Positions 11,620-21,776 of a stretch of 64,000 nucleotides of DNA are shown one piece after another. The notes under the pieces were generated by a model. That model was not told where the DNA came from. It saw only the letters and a list, made by a program, of their open reading frames with translations, and searched no databases. The position numbers were made by a program, and so were the translations under genes. Each line of letters begins with the position of its first letter. Within the stretch, counting starts at the first letter, position 1. The stretch is from Punica granatum (lineage: Eukaryota; Streptophyta; Magnoliopsida; Myrtales; Lythraceae): NCBI RefSeq assembly GCF_007655135.1, contig NC_045131.1, positions 26,148,001 through 26,212,000 on the forward strand, read 5' to 3'.

Positions 11620-12115
11620 CATTTGCAGGAGGTCCTTCTCTTATTTCGCTCCTTCCCTTTCCTTCACTACCTTCAAGATCAGCTACCGAACTTCCTTCTC
11701 GAGCTTCCATATTGCTTGTTTGCTCTTCGTAAAGAAGGTGCCTGAATATATATTGTAAAAGAACCAAATGATCAATTATGAAAGATTTGATTAACATTCC
11801 CTTGTCTTATAAAAAGGAAAAATAATATCTAACTTAAATCAATGGCTTGAATATATACATACATCTATACACACATTCTCATTTAGTAATCAAGGACTTC
11901 AAGTTCGATACCCATGATAGGACTATATGTGCCTCTTTATTAACTATTTAAGATGTCTATTTTCATTGTACTAGGCTCATAGATATTTTTTGTAATTGAA
12001 AAAAAAATAGTACATACCTAAGCCCAAGGACGCCAGTGCGAGCATTTTCTTGGAGATGGCTTCCTGAAGACATCGAAACTTGATGAATATCTCCTCCCTT
12101 TTGGAAGAATTACCC
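11620..12115 (-). repeat. Internal duplication of the P450 pseudogene, copy A
   Basis: This segment spans the tail of exon 2, an intron and the head of exon 3 of the P450 pseudogene. It is repeated about 822 bases further on at 12,442-12,940 (copy B), at roughly 85-90% identity by eye. Shared landmarks include CAATGGCTTGAATATATACAT and TGTCTATTTTCATTGTACTA. About 330 bases of unrelated-looking sequence separate the copies. Confidence 0.85.
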
Positions 12116-12441
12116 TTCTTTCATGGTGACGCTTTTCACCCATCTTTCGATGTGACTTGTTTTGCATAAACTATCCAATATTCCGATACCTTCCTCCGTA
12201 ATTTTCAAATCCAACGATATGTGAGAATTTTCAAAAGAATAATATAATGTTCTTAATAATTTATATCAATACTTACTAAAATTTTAATTGCGAAAGTATC
12301 AAGCGATTAATTATGGACTAGAGAACATTTAATAGAGGGATACAATAACGTGGTAAAACCATGCGTTTTGCGGGCATCGATCAAGTTTGACCAAGTAAAA
12401 AGATTTACATATATAAATTGTAGACAAAACTATTAGCTTAC

Positions 12442-12940
12442 CATTTGCAAGAGGTGCTTATCTGATTTCGCTCCCTCCCTTTCTTTCACTACTTTCAAGA
12501 TCAGCGATTGAACTTCCTTCTCGAGCCTCCATATTGCTCGGTTGCTCTTCGTCGAAAAGTGCCTAAATATATATTGTAAAAGAACCAAAAGATCAATTAT
12601 GAAAAGGTTGATTAATATTCCCTTGTCTTAAAAAAGGAAAATTAATATCTAACTTAAATCAATGGCTTGAATATATACATAAATATATACACACATTCCC
12701 GTCTAGTAATCAATGATTTCAGGTTCGATACCCATGATAAGACTATCCGTGCATCTTTATTAGCTATTTAAAATGTCTATTTTCATTGTACTATGCTCAT
12801 AGGTCTTCTTTATAATCGAAAAAAGAATAGTACATACGTAAGTCCAAGGATGCCAGTAGCGAGCATTTTCTTGGAGATGGCCTCCTGGAGACATCGAAAC
12901 TTGATGAATATCTCCTCCCCTTTGGAAGAATTACTCCCAA
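12442..12940 (-). repeat. Internal duplication of the P450 pseudogene, copy B
   Basis: This is the partner of 11,620-12,115. Here the exon 2 tail is continuous with the complete exon 2 (to 13,083). The exon 3 head, at about 12,560-12,445, is truncated. Read on the minus strand, the order is exon 2, exon 3 head, spacer, second exon 2 tail, exon 3. A gene with that order could not splice to a normal P450. Confidence 0.82.
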
Positions 12941-13089
12941 AACAAAACTTTGGAGATCACATCCCTAGAGAAGCTTTGCAGGGACGCATCGATTTTAATG
13001 TCAGCCTCTCCACCTTCTAATCTATTGATCACATCTACCCATGACTTCACTGTAGATGACTGAACTATTAAACTTACCATACCCTAAGC

Positions 13090-14375
13090 ATACACGATAA
13101 TCCCAAATTTAATTTGCTTGTGTTCACATCAAAATCACACGACCACCTAATTGGCAATACATGAGAGATCCAGGTGTGCCAATAAATGATTCCAAGATAT
13201 GAGACGCGTCACTAGTTGGCCCCACCAATTCAAAGCATGTACTACGGCCTTAGAAGTCCGCGAGATTGTTTGGCGGTTAGGTTTGATCTTCAAATAATAA
13301 GCGCCTTAGACGATCACACGACTCAGGGATTTAGTTGTTTGAGTTCTTCACCAAACTTTCTACACAAGAACACGAACTTGAGTCCGAAAATGACTAAGCG
13401 GCTACTCAGCTTGCCTAATAAAAATTTGGCCGGCAATTCAGCCTCAGAAAATCAAGCCAAAGATCGATCAAGTTCACCCATGCGAGTGAACCTGAACTTA
13501 AGTGGACTTCAGCAAGTGGTGCCGAAGGATGATAAAGTCCTCGCCTTGATGCCCGAAAGCTCCAAAGACGACAATAGCTTCGACCATGGGGAATCGGTTG
13601 AAGGATAAACAAACGAGAATTGAAAGGTGCGATAAAAGAAGTGTGATAAACGAAAGGGCAGGAAAGATAAAGTGCGGGTGGGATAAAGTACGGTAAAGTA
13701 AAGTGCGATAAACGATAGATAGAATGAAAGTATGGGTCTGATTGATTGATGTGCGGAACCTAGTAACGAACAAGACAACACATATATAGGCGTTACATTG
13801 AAACCCTAGAGTATCTATCTAAATCAGATACGTCACAATATACGATATCAGAACAAAATTCAAATAAGAAGCTAACTCCTGACCTACCTAGAAATAAAAT
13901 AACAAAATATATGGGAGAGCTATCCGACTCATTTAACTATCTAAGATCGAAGATATCACGGGAATATCACATACTTGGCATACAAGTATATTCGGCTGCC
14001 ATTCGAAAATAATTCTTCCATCGCCATTGCCTCATGCACGTCATGTACATGTGCATATATTTATATGTATATGTCTTCATGTTGAGGGACTCCCATTGGG
14101 CTTTCTCTCATTGGGCTTCTTCATAGATTCTTGGGCTCTCTATCCACTTCGGCCTCAAATTAATCCGACCCAACAGAAGAATGATCTCAGCCCGCTTCCT
14201 CTACTTGAATCAAAATGTCCCAAAACCCGGAAAAATCATTAAAATTATTGATTACACGTCACGACTCAACAATCTTCACAACTTACGAAAAATGGGTGTA
14301 AACAACTTGCTTCTTAATTATTAGGGCTGATTTTCACAAAAAGTATTTACATGTTTAGTAATATCTTTTATCAAT
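13090..14375. other. Enlarged intron of the P450 pseudogene with an unidentified insertion
   Basis: A CYP714 intron would normally be much shorter. The stretch includes a cluster of GATAAAGTGCGG-like repeats at 13,625-13,720. On the minus strand there is a possible TATA box near 13,785. I could not identify LTR ends, terminal inverted repeats or coding motifs, so its identity stays open; a degenerate transposable element is the simplest reading. Confidence 0.35.
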
Positions 14376-14688
14376 TACCTTAACTTTGACAGCGTAGAGC
14401 TCAGGGGCAATGATCTTTCGTTGGTGGGCCCAATGTGTGCCGTTTGAAGTCACTATGCCGTGATCGAAAAGTGGGCCGAACTCCCGGAACTGATACGTGG
14501 GCTTCCCCAAATCCAAGGATGTGCACATGGTCATTTCCTTCACAATGTCTAGGTCGTACACGTGGAGCATCTGTATGATCCCCAATGCGAACATAAACAC
14601 CAATCCGATGCATACATATATGAACAAATAAGAATACATATGCATTCATGCTTGATGAGTCAAATGTATATACAAGAGCCTCCCCCCG

Positions 14689-14880
14689 CATTATGCGTGG
14701 AGTTATACAAATAATTTTTTCTTTTTTCTTTTTTGTAAATCATTTTATATTTTTCCAAAAAAATATAATGATATAATTTTGTTTCATTATGCGTGGAGTT
14801 ATACAAATAATTTTTTCTTTTTTCTTTTTTGTAAATCATTTTATATTTTTCCAAAAAAATATAATGATATAATTTTGTTT
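14689..14880 (+). repeat. Two perfect 96-bp tandem repeats
   Basis: The unit starts CATTATGCGTGGAGTTATAC and ends ATAATTTTGTTT. It occurs at 14,689-14,784 and 14,785-14,880 with no difference that I can find, followed by a further CAT. The perfect identity indicates a recent duplication. From 14,881 to about 15,230 there is only AT-rich sequence with no recognisable feature. Confidence 0.92.
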
Positions 14881-15229
14881 CATGAGAGGTTTTTTATAGG
14901 CCAAAGAATAAACTCTTAATTAAAAATTAATGCAATAAAATCAATAAAGAAATTTTAGCCTAAAATAGTTAATGAAGTAAAGTGGGAAATGAGAGAGGAA
15001 CAGGGGAGAGAGAGTGGAGGAATAGAGAGAGAATTGTGGAAAAAGTTAACTTGACAATTAAGGTTAAGACATGAAATTACTAATTCGCTCTTAACTTCTT
15101 TCTAATTCAACGTTTCTTAATTAATTGTATTATTTCCTCGAGGGCAATATAAGAAAAGAAAAATTGTATGAACAATCTTCCTTTTCCCATTTGTAATAAA
15201 GATAATTGGCATAACATATTGATTATCTG

Positions 15230-16440
15230 AATCTACTGGGCTTCGTTTATTAGGGGAAAGTGCCTTGCTGCTTGGGTGCGCTAGCCGATGGCATAGTCCT
15301 CGAACTTCTATCACTCAGCCATCTACATGGTGCTTAGATCAAGAACGGGGTTGTTTATGTATTATACTGATATTTATCGAGGAATCTCCTAGATAGCTCA
15401 GTCTATGTGTGAATGTCCGCGGCTTTGAGGGGCATGAACCAGTTGAGCGTTGGCCTCGTCAAGCTTTCCTAGGAGGTATAGATCACAAATTACTCGTAGT
15501 CACAATACTAGAGCATCTTCCCTTGATAGCGGCAGAGGTGATACCTTGGGTCTTTAGTCTCGTTGTACTTAACGAAATTTGAGATATTGATCTGCAGTAA
15601 CAACCTCATTTCGAAAAGAAACTCAAGTCCAAATAGTTGTTGTCGTATCGGGAGTCACTCGCCAGGATGACCGTCGTCATCTCTTCCATCTTCATCAATC
15701 GCTACTCCTGCTCTGTCTCCGTAGCTGGGAGAGAATTTATAGGTGGAGCTAAAGAGGCCACGTGAGGGTGCGTGCTTAGGTCGAGGAGGGTAATGTTTTG
15801 GGGAAGTAGAGCTTGGCGAGAGAGGCTCATTTGGGGTTGCAGAGTCGGGAAAGGGAAAGGCTCAGTGTTGTGAGCAGGAGCGTATGCACTCGACGTCGGA
15901 AAAATTATCGGTGGAGGGGTCGTGTAGATAGGGCCTGGTGCCAGCATGTGCAGCAGTGGTGGCGCAGTTACAGTGGGGTCGACTGTTGGAATTTGTCTTA
16001 TGTGAAAGAGGGAGATTTGTCGAATTGACCGTCGGTACGTATATCGAATAGGGGGTTTGTATTGTCGGAGGGGGCGCCGAGATGTGAGCCAGCCAAGGGT
16101 AAGCGCAACTTTGCTCTCAGAAACATGGGTCAGTAGGACCCATGGCAACGGGTCAACCGTTGCCAGTGGTGCATACGTCGGTAGTAGTGGGACATAAGGT
16201 AGGGGTGTCCCTGAATATGCTAGTGGTGCACCTGAAGAAGCCGACGATGGGAGATGGACCGACGATGCACCCGAATATGCCCAATGTGCACCCAAGGAAG
16301 TCAACGATAATGGAGTATATGTCGGTGGAGGAGGTTGAGAGTATGTCAAAGTCGGTGGAGTGGCTTCCTCGAGGAGAATGGACGGATTGTTTCCTCCATT
16401 CTCAATCGTAGTCGAGTAGGGTATCGATGTGGTGCCGCCA
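15230..16440 (-). pseudogene. Gag N-terminal, Pro-rich region of element B (decayed)
   Basis: On the minus strand a frame at 16,349-15,702 encodes a Pro/Tyr/Ser-rich protein (SQPPPPTYTPLS, APLAYSGTPLPYVP, FPFPTLQPQMSL) ending SLPATETEQE and a stop. This matches the proline-rich N-terminus of Gag in the same family as element A. Reading continues in broken frames towards 15,230. The expected capsid core, protease and pol are missing, so the element is truncated just before the P450 remnant. It would have encoded particle protein; it is non-functional. Confidence 0.65.
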
Positions 16441-16571
16441 GTAGTTAGTACCTACATTCCACAAGCGTATAAGTGCAATCGCGAGAAATCCCGTCAAAAT
16501 AAACATGCAAAACGATAAGAGATGGAATGTATGAGATATATGAATTTTCGAAAACTAACATTGTTATTCAC

Positions 16572-18886
16572 TGTCAGCACCCAATTTTGGTCCATCAGCT
16601 CCAGAGGGGCGAAATCGTCATTTTACCACTCGTGAGGGAAGTATTTCTAATTAATTACTTGAGTATTCACGACTTTTTGAAAATGATACTTTCCTAATTT
16701 AACACCAATTTTATAATTTTTTCAAAAAAATAATACTATTTAGGACGTTTTCGAATTTCGCGTATATCGACGTCAATTTTCAAAATTCGGGACAAAATTC
16801 AAGATTGAAAATAATTTTATCGCATAATATCGATCATCGAATTTTTCTGAGCGTGATGGCGGTCTCAAATTATTTTTCCGACGTCCAATTAAGAAGACGG
16901 AATTTTCAATTTGTACACGCGTCAATTTCGAAATTCAAAAAAAAAAAAAGTCAAAAGTCAGAGCCGGTCAGAAGTCAGACGACTTCTGACCGTTGCCCGA
17001 CTTCTCATTATTCTTTACCCTGTTCTTCTTCTTGCTTTTTCTTCTTTCCTTTCTTTCCTCTTTCTTTTCTTTTTTTTCTTCTTTCTTTTCCTTTTCTCCT
17101 TCTGCTCCCGGACAGTGACGAACCCGAGCCCGTGACCGCGTGGCGTCCGAGCCCGTGACCGCGTGGCGTCAGAGGCCTACCACATGCCAATTCCTCTGTA
17201 CACGCCAACGTTTTCCTCTGCACACGCTAACTTCGACTCACACGGCAACGACCGAACCGGCTCGGCCCCTCCTCGAAAACCCGTAGCTCGGCTCTCGTTT
17301 TAAAAAAAAAAACCCGCAGCTCGATTGCGACTGACTCTCTCTCTCTCTCTCTCTTGATTTTTCGGAACAAAACCCGCGGCTCGGGACTTGGAAGAAAAAA
17401 GGAAAAAAATCCGGGAGCTCGCCGATCCTCTCGAAAAAAAGAAATCCTCAGCTCTAGTCTTGAACGGAGAAACTCGAAGGAAAAAAACTCTCAGCTCACA
17501 CGCCCTCGAAAACCCGGAGCTCGAACCCGGACCGAGACCCTCAGCTCGGACGGCCATTTCTCGCCCGCAGTTTGCCTCCACAGACCAGGCCCGCAGCTCG
17601 ATTTTTCTTCGGGTCCTCTCGGCTCCCTCACTCTCGACCCGCAACTCGCCCCCAGCTCACCTCTCACTCCCTGCCCGACGCCTCGCCAAGACCGCCCAGC
17701 CGCGCTCAGCGACATCCTTGGGTCGGGTGCAACCGCACAGCCACCCGAACCGCGACCCTTCTTTCGGTTTTCTTCTCGGCACTAACCAGGTCGGTTCATC
17801 TTTCTTTTCGGGTCGCACAGGTAACGCTCGTGGAGGGCCAGAATAGACGACGTCGGCCCAACCCGTGCCCAACGGTCCAGGCTTGTCCAGCGGCAGCCCA
17901 TTCGGCCCAACCCAGCCGGCGTCCATCGGCCCAACCTTAGTCCAAATTCCAGCGGCCCATTCGGCCCAGTCTGAATTCCAGCGGCCCAGTCCAGCTCAGC
18001 CGGCCCAGTTCGGCCCGTCACAACCCGGCCCAACTCGTCCAGCAGTTTTATTTTTTTATTTTTTTTATTTACAGAATCACCCCTCAACTTTCCGAACTAG
18101 GTAAATTCCCGACTTAGTGGCATGCTTAGGGCTCCATTCCTGAATGTTTATGTTTGCTTGGATGATTATGATGTGAAATGAGCGTTATTGGGTCGTGTGG
18201 GTGACCGTTTTGTTACATTCTTGCACTTGTTTGTTATGCGGATCGAGCTCGATCCTTTAGGATACGATCCATAGGGGGGTCCAACGCCCCAACCGTAGAT
18301 CACGGGGTCTAACCCCCTAACACTGACGCATCTTAATTTCAATTTCAGTCTTTTTCAAACCACACGGTGAGCACGAGTGGAATAATAACCGAACGCGATT
18401 CGACCGGGATTCAGTTGTTGTAATTTGTATTTTATCTATTTGAGAGGACAATGTAATGATTTATGTTGTACATTTATTCATGTAAGAATCCCGGTCGAAG
18501 AGTGGACGGTCGGAGTGCTCCTTCGAATTTACGGTGTCAAAACGCGTAAGATGAGCGGAACTTAATTAAACGGTAATTAAATTAAAATGGCAAGCCTAGA
18601 CAAGCTAGAGTACCGATAGGGCGTGCGAGACATAGGCTCGCATGTAACAGAACCCCCGAATTCGGAATCTCGGGTTTCGCAGATGATATGCCTTAGCAAT
18701 TAGGTGTACCCCGTACCCCTAGACCCGGGTAACTTGCCGGCCCTCGACCTTCGGGTCGTAAATGGCAAGTGGCGACTCCTTCTCACGTGCGTCCGTCGCG
18801 CGTTCCAGGGAAGGTGGACACTCCCAAGCCACGTTGCATAGACGCGCGCGTGCGTGCCACGACGAGACGAAATTCGGGTGTGCACA
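16572..18886 (+). mobile_element. Solo LTR 2, inserted in element B (TSD TTCAC)
   Basis: It starts TGTCAGCACCCAATTTTGG and ends AATTCGGGTGTGCACA. TTCAC occurs immediately before (16,567-16,571) and immediately after (18,887-18,891), a perfect 5-bp target-site duplication. The last third matches the other LTRs. Its 5' 1.2 kb is different and resembles the minus-strand LTR remnant at 21.0-21.8 kb, so it is another subfamily. Compared with 8214-11,197 it lacks about 1.4 kb of the middle: GTGTGGGTGACC joins directly to TTGTTACATTCTTGCAC. No internal region remains, as expected after LTR-LTR recombination. Confidence 0.93.
17335..17354 (+). repeat. (CT)n microsatellite inside solo LTR 2
   Basis: Ten CT units are followed by a series of AACCCGCAGCTCG-like GC-rich motifs at 17,250-17,660. 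These give the 5' part of this LTR its internal repetition. Confidence 0.8.
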
Positions 18887-19059
18887 TTCACGTTGACTTG
18901 AAAAGTTTAAAATTCAATGCAAGTTTTTGAAAAATAAAATCCTAAGTCGGTCTTCCACTGCGCTCGAGGCGTGAGCGAGCCCTACCTTGAAAAGCATAGG
19001 TTATAGGCGAGAGCCTCATAGAGATATTTACCCTAGGGTGAGTGTGGACCTTCACGGGT

Positions 19060-20409
19060 CCTCTTTCTAGACCTCTCCAAGGTGGTGTTCGCTTGAGCCA
19101 ACTCTTTGAAGCTCGGCGCGGGTCTGAGCAATCTCCTTCTGAAGCTAACGCTGATTGGTAGGCTCTTCATCCTTCTCGATGATCTCTCGACGAAGACGAT
19201 CTCTCTCGACTCTAATACTAGTGAGCTCGACCAGAGTGGTTATGCCCGAGGAGGAAAGTGTCCTAGAAGAAGTGCCAACCTCATCCTGTGGAGGCTCGGT
19301 GAGATCCTCGTGCCCCCTACAACAGAAGCGGAGGACGTATTCCTCTGTAGCTCAAAAGTCTTGATCATCTTGAGTCAAATGCTTAAGGAAGTAAGGATGC
19401 TTAACAATTACGGTTTGCCACGCAGCTAAGAGTTGTTCAATGGCACACTGACGATCTGCGAACGGCTTGTCCTCTCACCATGTGTACTCGAACCTAGTCC
19501 GCGCCATGTCCTCAGGTACTATTTGTAAGCCACCGATTTGCCTCATCACTTGCATTGGAAAATAAGTGGGACTTCGTCAGACACCTAAGAGCCATGAGGC
19601 CGGGGGGGGGGGGGGGGGGGGCGCATTCATGCGACACTACACTTAAAGCCCTTAGGTGGCGCAAAAGATTTTCATCCATTCAGAGACTTTGCATTCTTCT
19701 ACCCGCATGAGAGATAGTAACCACGAAATAATCGACTCCGAGCGGTTTAAAAACATGGCTGGACGCACAAGGCCTAAGGGGTTTGCACGGCTTTAGAGAC
19801 AGATTTGCAAAACAATTGGTGACCTTCTCAACCTTTGGTCAGACATCCTCGTGTTGCGATCGATGGATTGTATGGTCTCAGCCACGAGGGCTGCCTCGTA
19901 TGCGCAACCTCCAACCACTTCAAGGACGACGCTAGCAAAGGCTACGTCAATGAGATCGGCCGTGCAAGGGAATAAGAGAGTCCAAAAAATTAGAAAAAAA
20001 AAATGCATGGCATAAATTCTTCTGGAGAAAATTCCCTTGGACCTTGTGCGCTCGTCACTCAATAAAATGGAGGAGTTTCACGGTGACTACCTTGGTGCTA
20101 CTGGAATATGCAAATTTGGCATATAGCTGAGATATGTGCACATCGAGTAGGCGTGAGACCAAGGTGGGCCAGGTGATCTGAAAATTGGGTTTCACAATGC
20201 CGTAGGTGATCGAGGTTCAGTCGATGAGGGTTCGATACTCCTCTATAGTCGGTATGAGGTAGATGCCTTGAATGTTGAAAACGGCATGGGCCGAATCCCA
20301 TCATGTAACAGTAGCCCCCAAAAAGTTCCAGTCTACTTGGCAAGTGGCCAATAGAGCTGTCTCCGATGAAGGCGGTGATGTAGTCGTGGTCGACTTGATG
20401 CCGAGTCAT
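19060..20409 (-). pseudogene. DUF7745-type ORF of element B (decayed)
   Basis: An ATG at 20,409 starts HQVDHDYITAFIGDSSIGHL. After frameshifts, later pieces encode FLIFWTLLFPCTADLIDVAF, ASVVLEVVGGCAYEAALVAE, RQIGGLQIVPEDMARTRFEY, AWQTVIVKHPYFLKHLTQDD and ATEEYVLRFC. The end is a charged coiled-coil stretch (VERDRLRREIIEKDE). I recognise this as the DUF7745 protein carried upstream of gag by many retrotransposons of Myrtales genomes; its biochemical role is not known. Several stops and shifts are visible, and a 20-base poly-G interrupts it at 19,602. Solo LTR 2 separates it from the gag fragment of the same element. Confidence 0.6.
19602..19621 (+). repeat. Homopolymer run of 20 G
   Basis: Twenty consecutive G residues follow CCATGAGGCC and precede CGCATTCATGCG. 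Such long G runs are rare in plant DNA and are also a classical sequencing or assembly error site, so the length should be treated as approximate. Confidence 0.85.
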
Positions 20410-20995
20410 CTAGAGCAAGCGATCTCGTCTAGTGGAAGTGTGACATATACATTTCTTGAAATAGAAAATACTCAAAAGTCCATAGGCCGATTCAATGGAC
20501 AATAAATGGACGTGAGGAAACTGAGAGTGCGCTGGTGATGAAGATGAAGTGGAAGAGATGAGAAGGACGGAAGGAAAAGCTATTGGAATGGTGATGAAGA
20601 TAGATGAAGCGAACGCAGGTCTGCCTGTCGAAGGCAGCCCAAGAGAGGAGCGAGAAGGAAATGGTATCTGCTCTTTGTTGACAAAGAGAAAGGGAAAGAA
20701 TACTAGTCCAGAGGACACGGAGAGGGAGTTGATGTCCTCTCTTTGGACCGAGAGAGAAACAGGTTGTGTAGGAGATGAAAGGTGGCATGTTGGTGATGGG
20801 TTGCCGCTGCTGTCCTCTTTTCTTGACCAAGAGAGAGAGAGAGAGCGGAGGAGGTGAAGATGCTATTGTGTTGTCTACTCAGACCCGAGAAAAGGAAAAA
20901 AAAAAGATCGAAGAAAGAAGACAAAGAAGGTTGGCATGGTGATGACTGCGTGAGGGTCATCCAGAAGCAGAGTGTGAAGGAGCTTTCCCATTTTT
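20410..20995 (-). other. Leader region of element B
   Basis: On the minus strand this is a CT-rich stretch between the LTR remnant and the DUF7745 ORF, with CTCTCTCTCTCTCTTGGTCA near 20,840. The same GGACAxxGAGAG-type motif recurs several times on the plus strand between 20,640 and 20,840. I find neither a clear primer-binding site nor a clear LTR end. Confidence 0.4.
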
Positions 20996-21776
20996 TAATC
21001 CTTATCTAACCTTTTCTTTTGTTTTTTCCTTTTCTTCTTTAAAAACACATAATGTACGTACATGTATTCACTCGGATGAAATTCGATTTCTCAAGATCTG
21101 TCAGCATATTCGGAATGAGTATTGGAAATTCGAAGAATAATCGACTCTATGAGAACTCTAATGTGCATTGACGGAGATCGAATCTCAATAAAAATCGATA
21201 TTGAGTCTCCGACACGTGTCAATCGTAATGGCTCAATTATTTTCGCAATTCAATCTTTGCAACCAGATATTCGAAAAATCATCCAGGATCACTGCTGTGT
21301 TCAGAAAAATTCACGGATCGACAATATACAGAAAAGATTTTTTTTGGTCCCAAATTTGAAAAATCGAAATCGATGCACATAAAATACGAAATTCTTGTCT
21401 TTTCAATCGAATATCTGAAAAATCATTCGAGACCTTAGTTGTGTTTAGAAAAATTTGAGGATCGATATTATGCGGAAAAATATTTTTCAGTCCCGAGTAT
21501 CATCTCGAATTTTAAAAAATCGATATCGACGCAAGTAAAGCCAGAAAACGTATAGTAGAGCATTTTTTCTCTCTTTTTTTCTTCTTTTGCCCTTTTTTTC
21601 TTCTTTGTTTTTCCTGAAAAATCAAAATTAGAGTTAAAATTAAAGAAATGCATTTATCTCAAAAGTAGTGAATGCATCCAGTAATAATCAGAGGTGACTT
21701 CCTCAATAAATTGGGATTATAGTGGGTCCTCATTGCCGGTCTTGGAGCGCTGGTGGACCAAAATAGGATGCTGACA
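20996..21776 (-). mobile_element. 5' end of the LTR of element B (truncated)
   Basis: Read on the minus strand, it starts at 21,776 with TGTCAGCATCCTATTTTGG, the LTR start signature of this family. It continues with sequence matching the 5' part of solo LTR 2 (for example CGCATAATATCGATC, then AAATTTTTCT). The conserved LTR 3' third (GGTCGTAAA ... GGGTGCGCACA) was not found before the DUF7745 ORF, so the LTR is internally deleted or degraded. This fixes element B on the minus strand with its left end at 21,776. Confidence 0.6.

Larger units (their letters stand above)
11382..14570 (-). pseudogene. Cytochrome P450 pseudogene, CYP714-like
   Basis: Three exon-like blocks on the minus strand match one P450 of the CYP714 kind, a family that includes gibberellin-modifying oxidases. 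(1) 14,570-14,379, with an AG acceptor and GTAATT donor, encodes MTMCTSLDLGKPTYQF and THWAHQRKIIAPELY, the WxxxR helix-C region. (2) 13,083-12,838 encodes ADIKIDASLQSFSRDVIS, then a one-base-type frameshift, then KGEEIFIKFRCLQEAISKK. (3) About 11,740-11,382 encodes AIWKLEKEVR, a stop, LLQMILEVAKDGHLSG and FIVDNCKNIYLVGYEKT, ending at a GTAAGC donor. Defects include several stops and frameshifts. The I-helix oxygen-activation motif, normally AGxET(T/S), reads VGYEKT. The membrane-anchor exon is absent, being cut off by element B. The haem-binding Cys exon is also absent; it would lie beyond element A, outside the window. It cannot make an enzyme. Confidence 0.82.

Noticed and set aside
17354..18104. 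Several ORFs of 70-150 codons on both strands in solo LTR 2
   Set aside because: The region is GC-rich LTR sequence with few stops; the frames are not conserved in the other LTRs and lack any domain.
20410..20960. Overlapping ORFs of about 100 codons on both strands
   Set aside because: They lie in the purine/pyrimidine-biased leader of element B, where stops are rare; no motif or conservation is visible.
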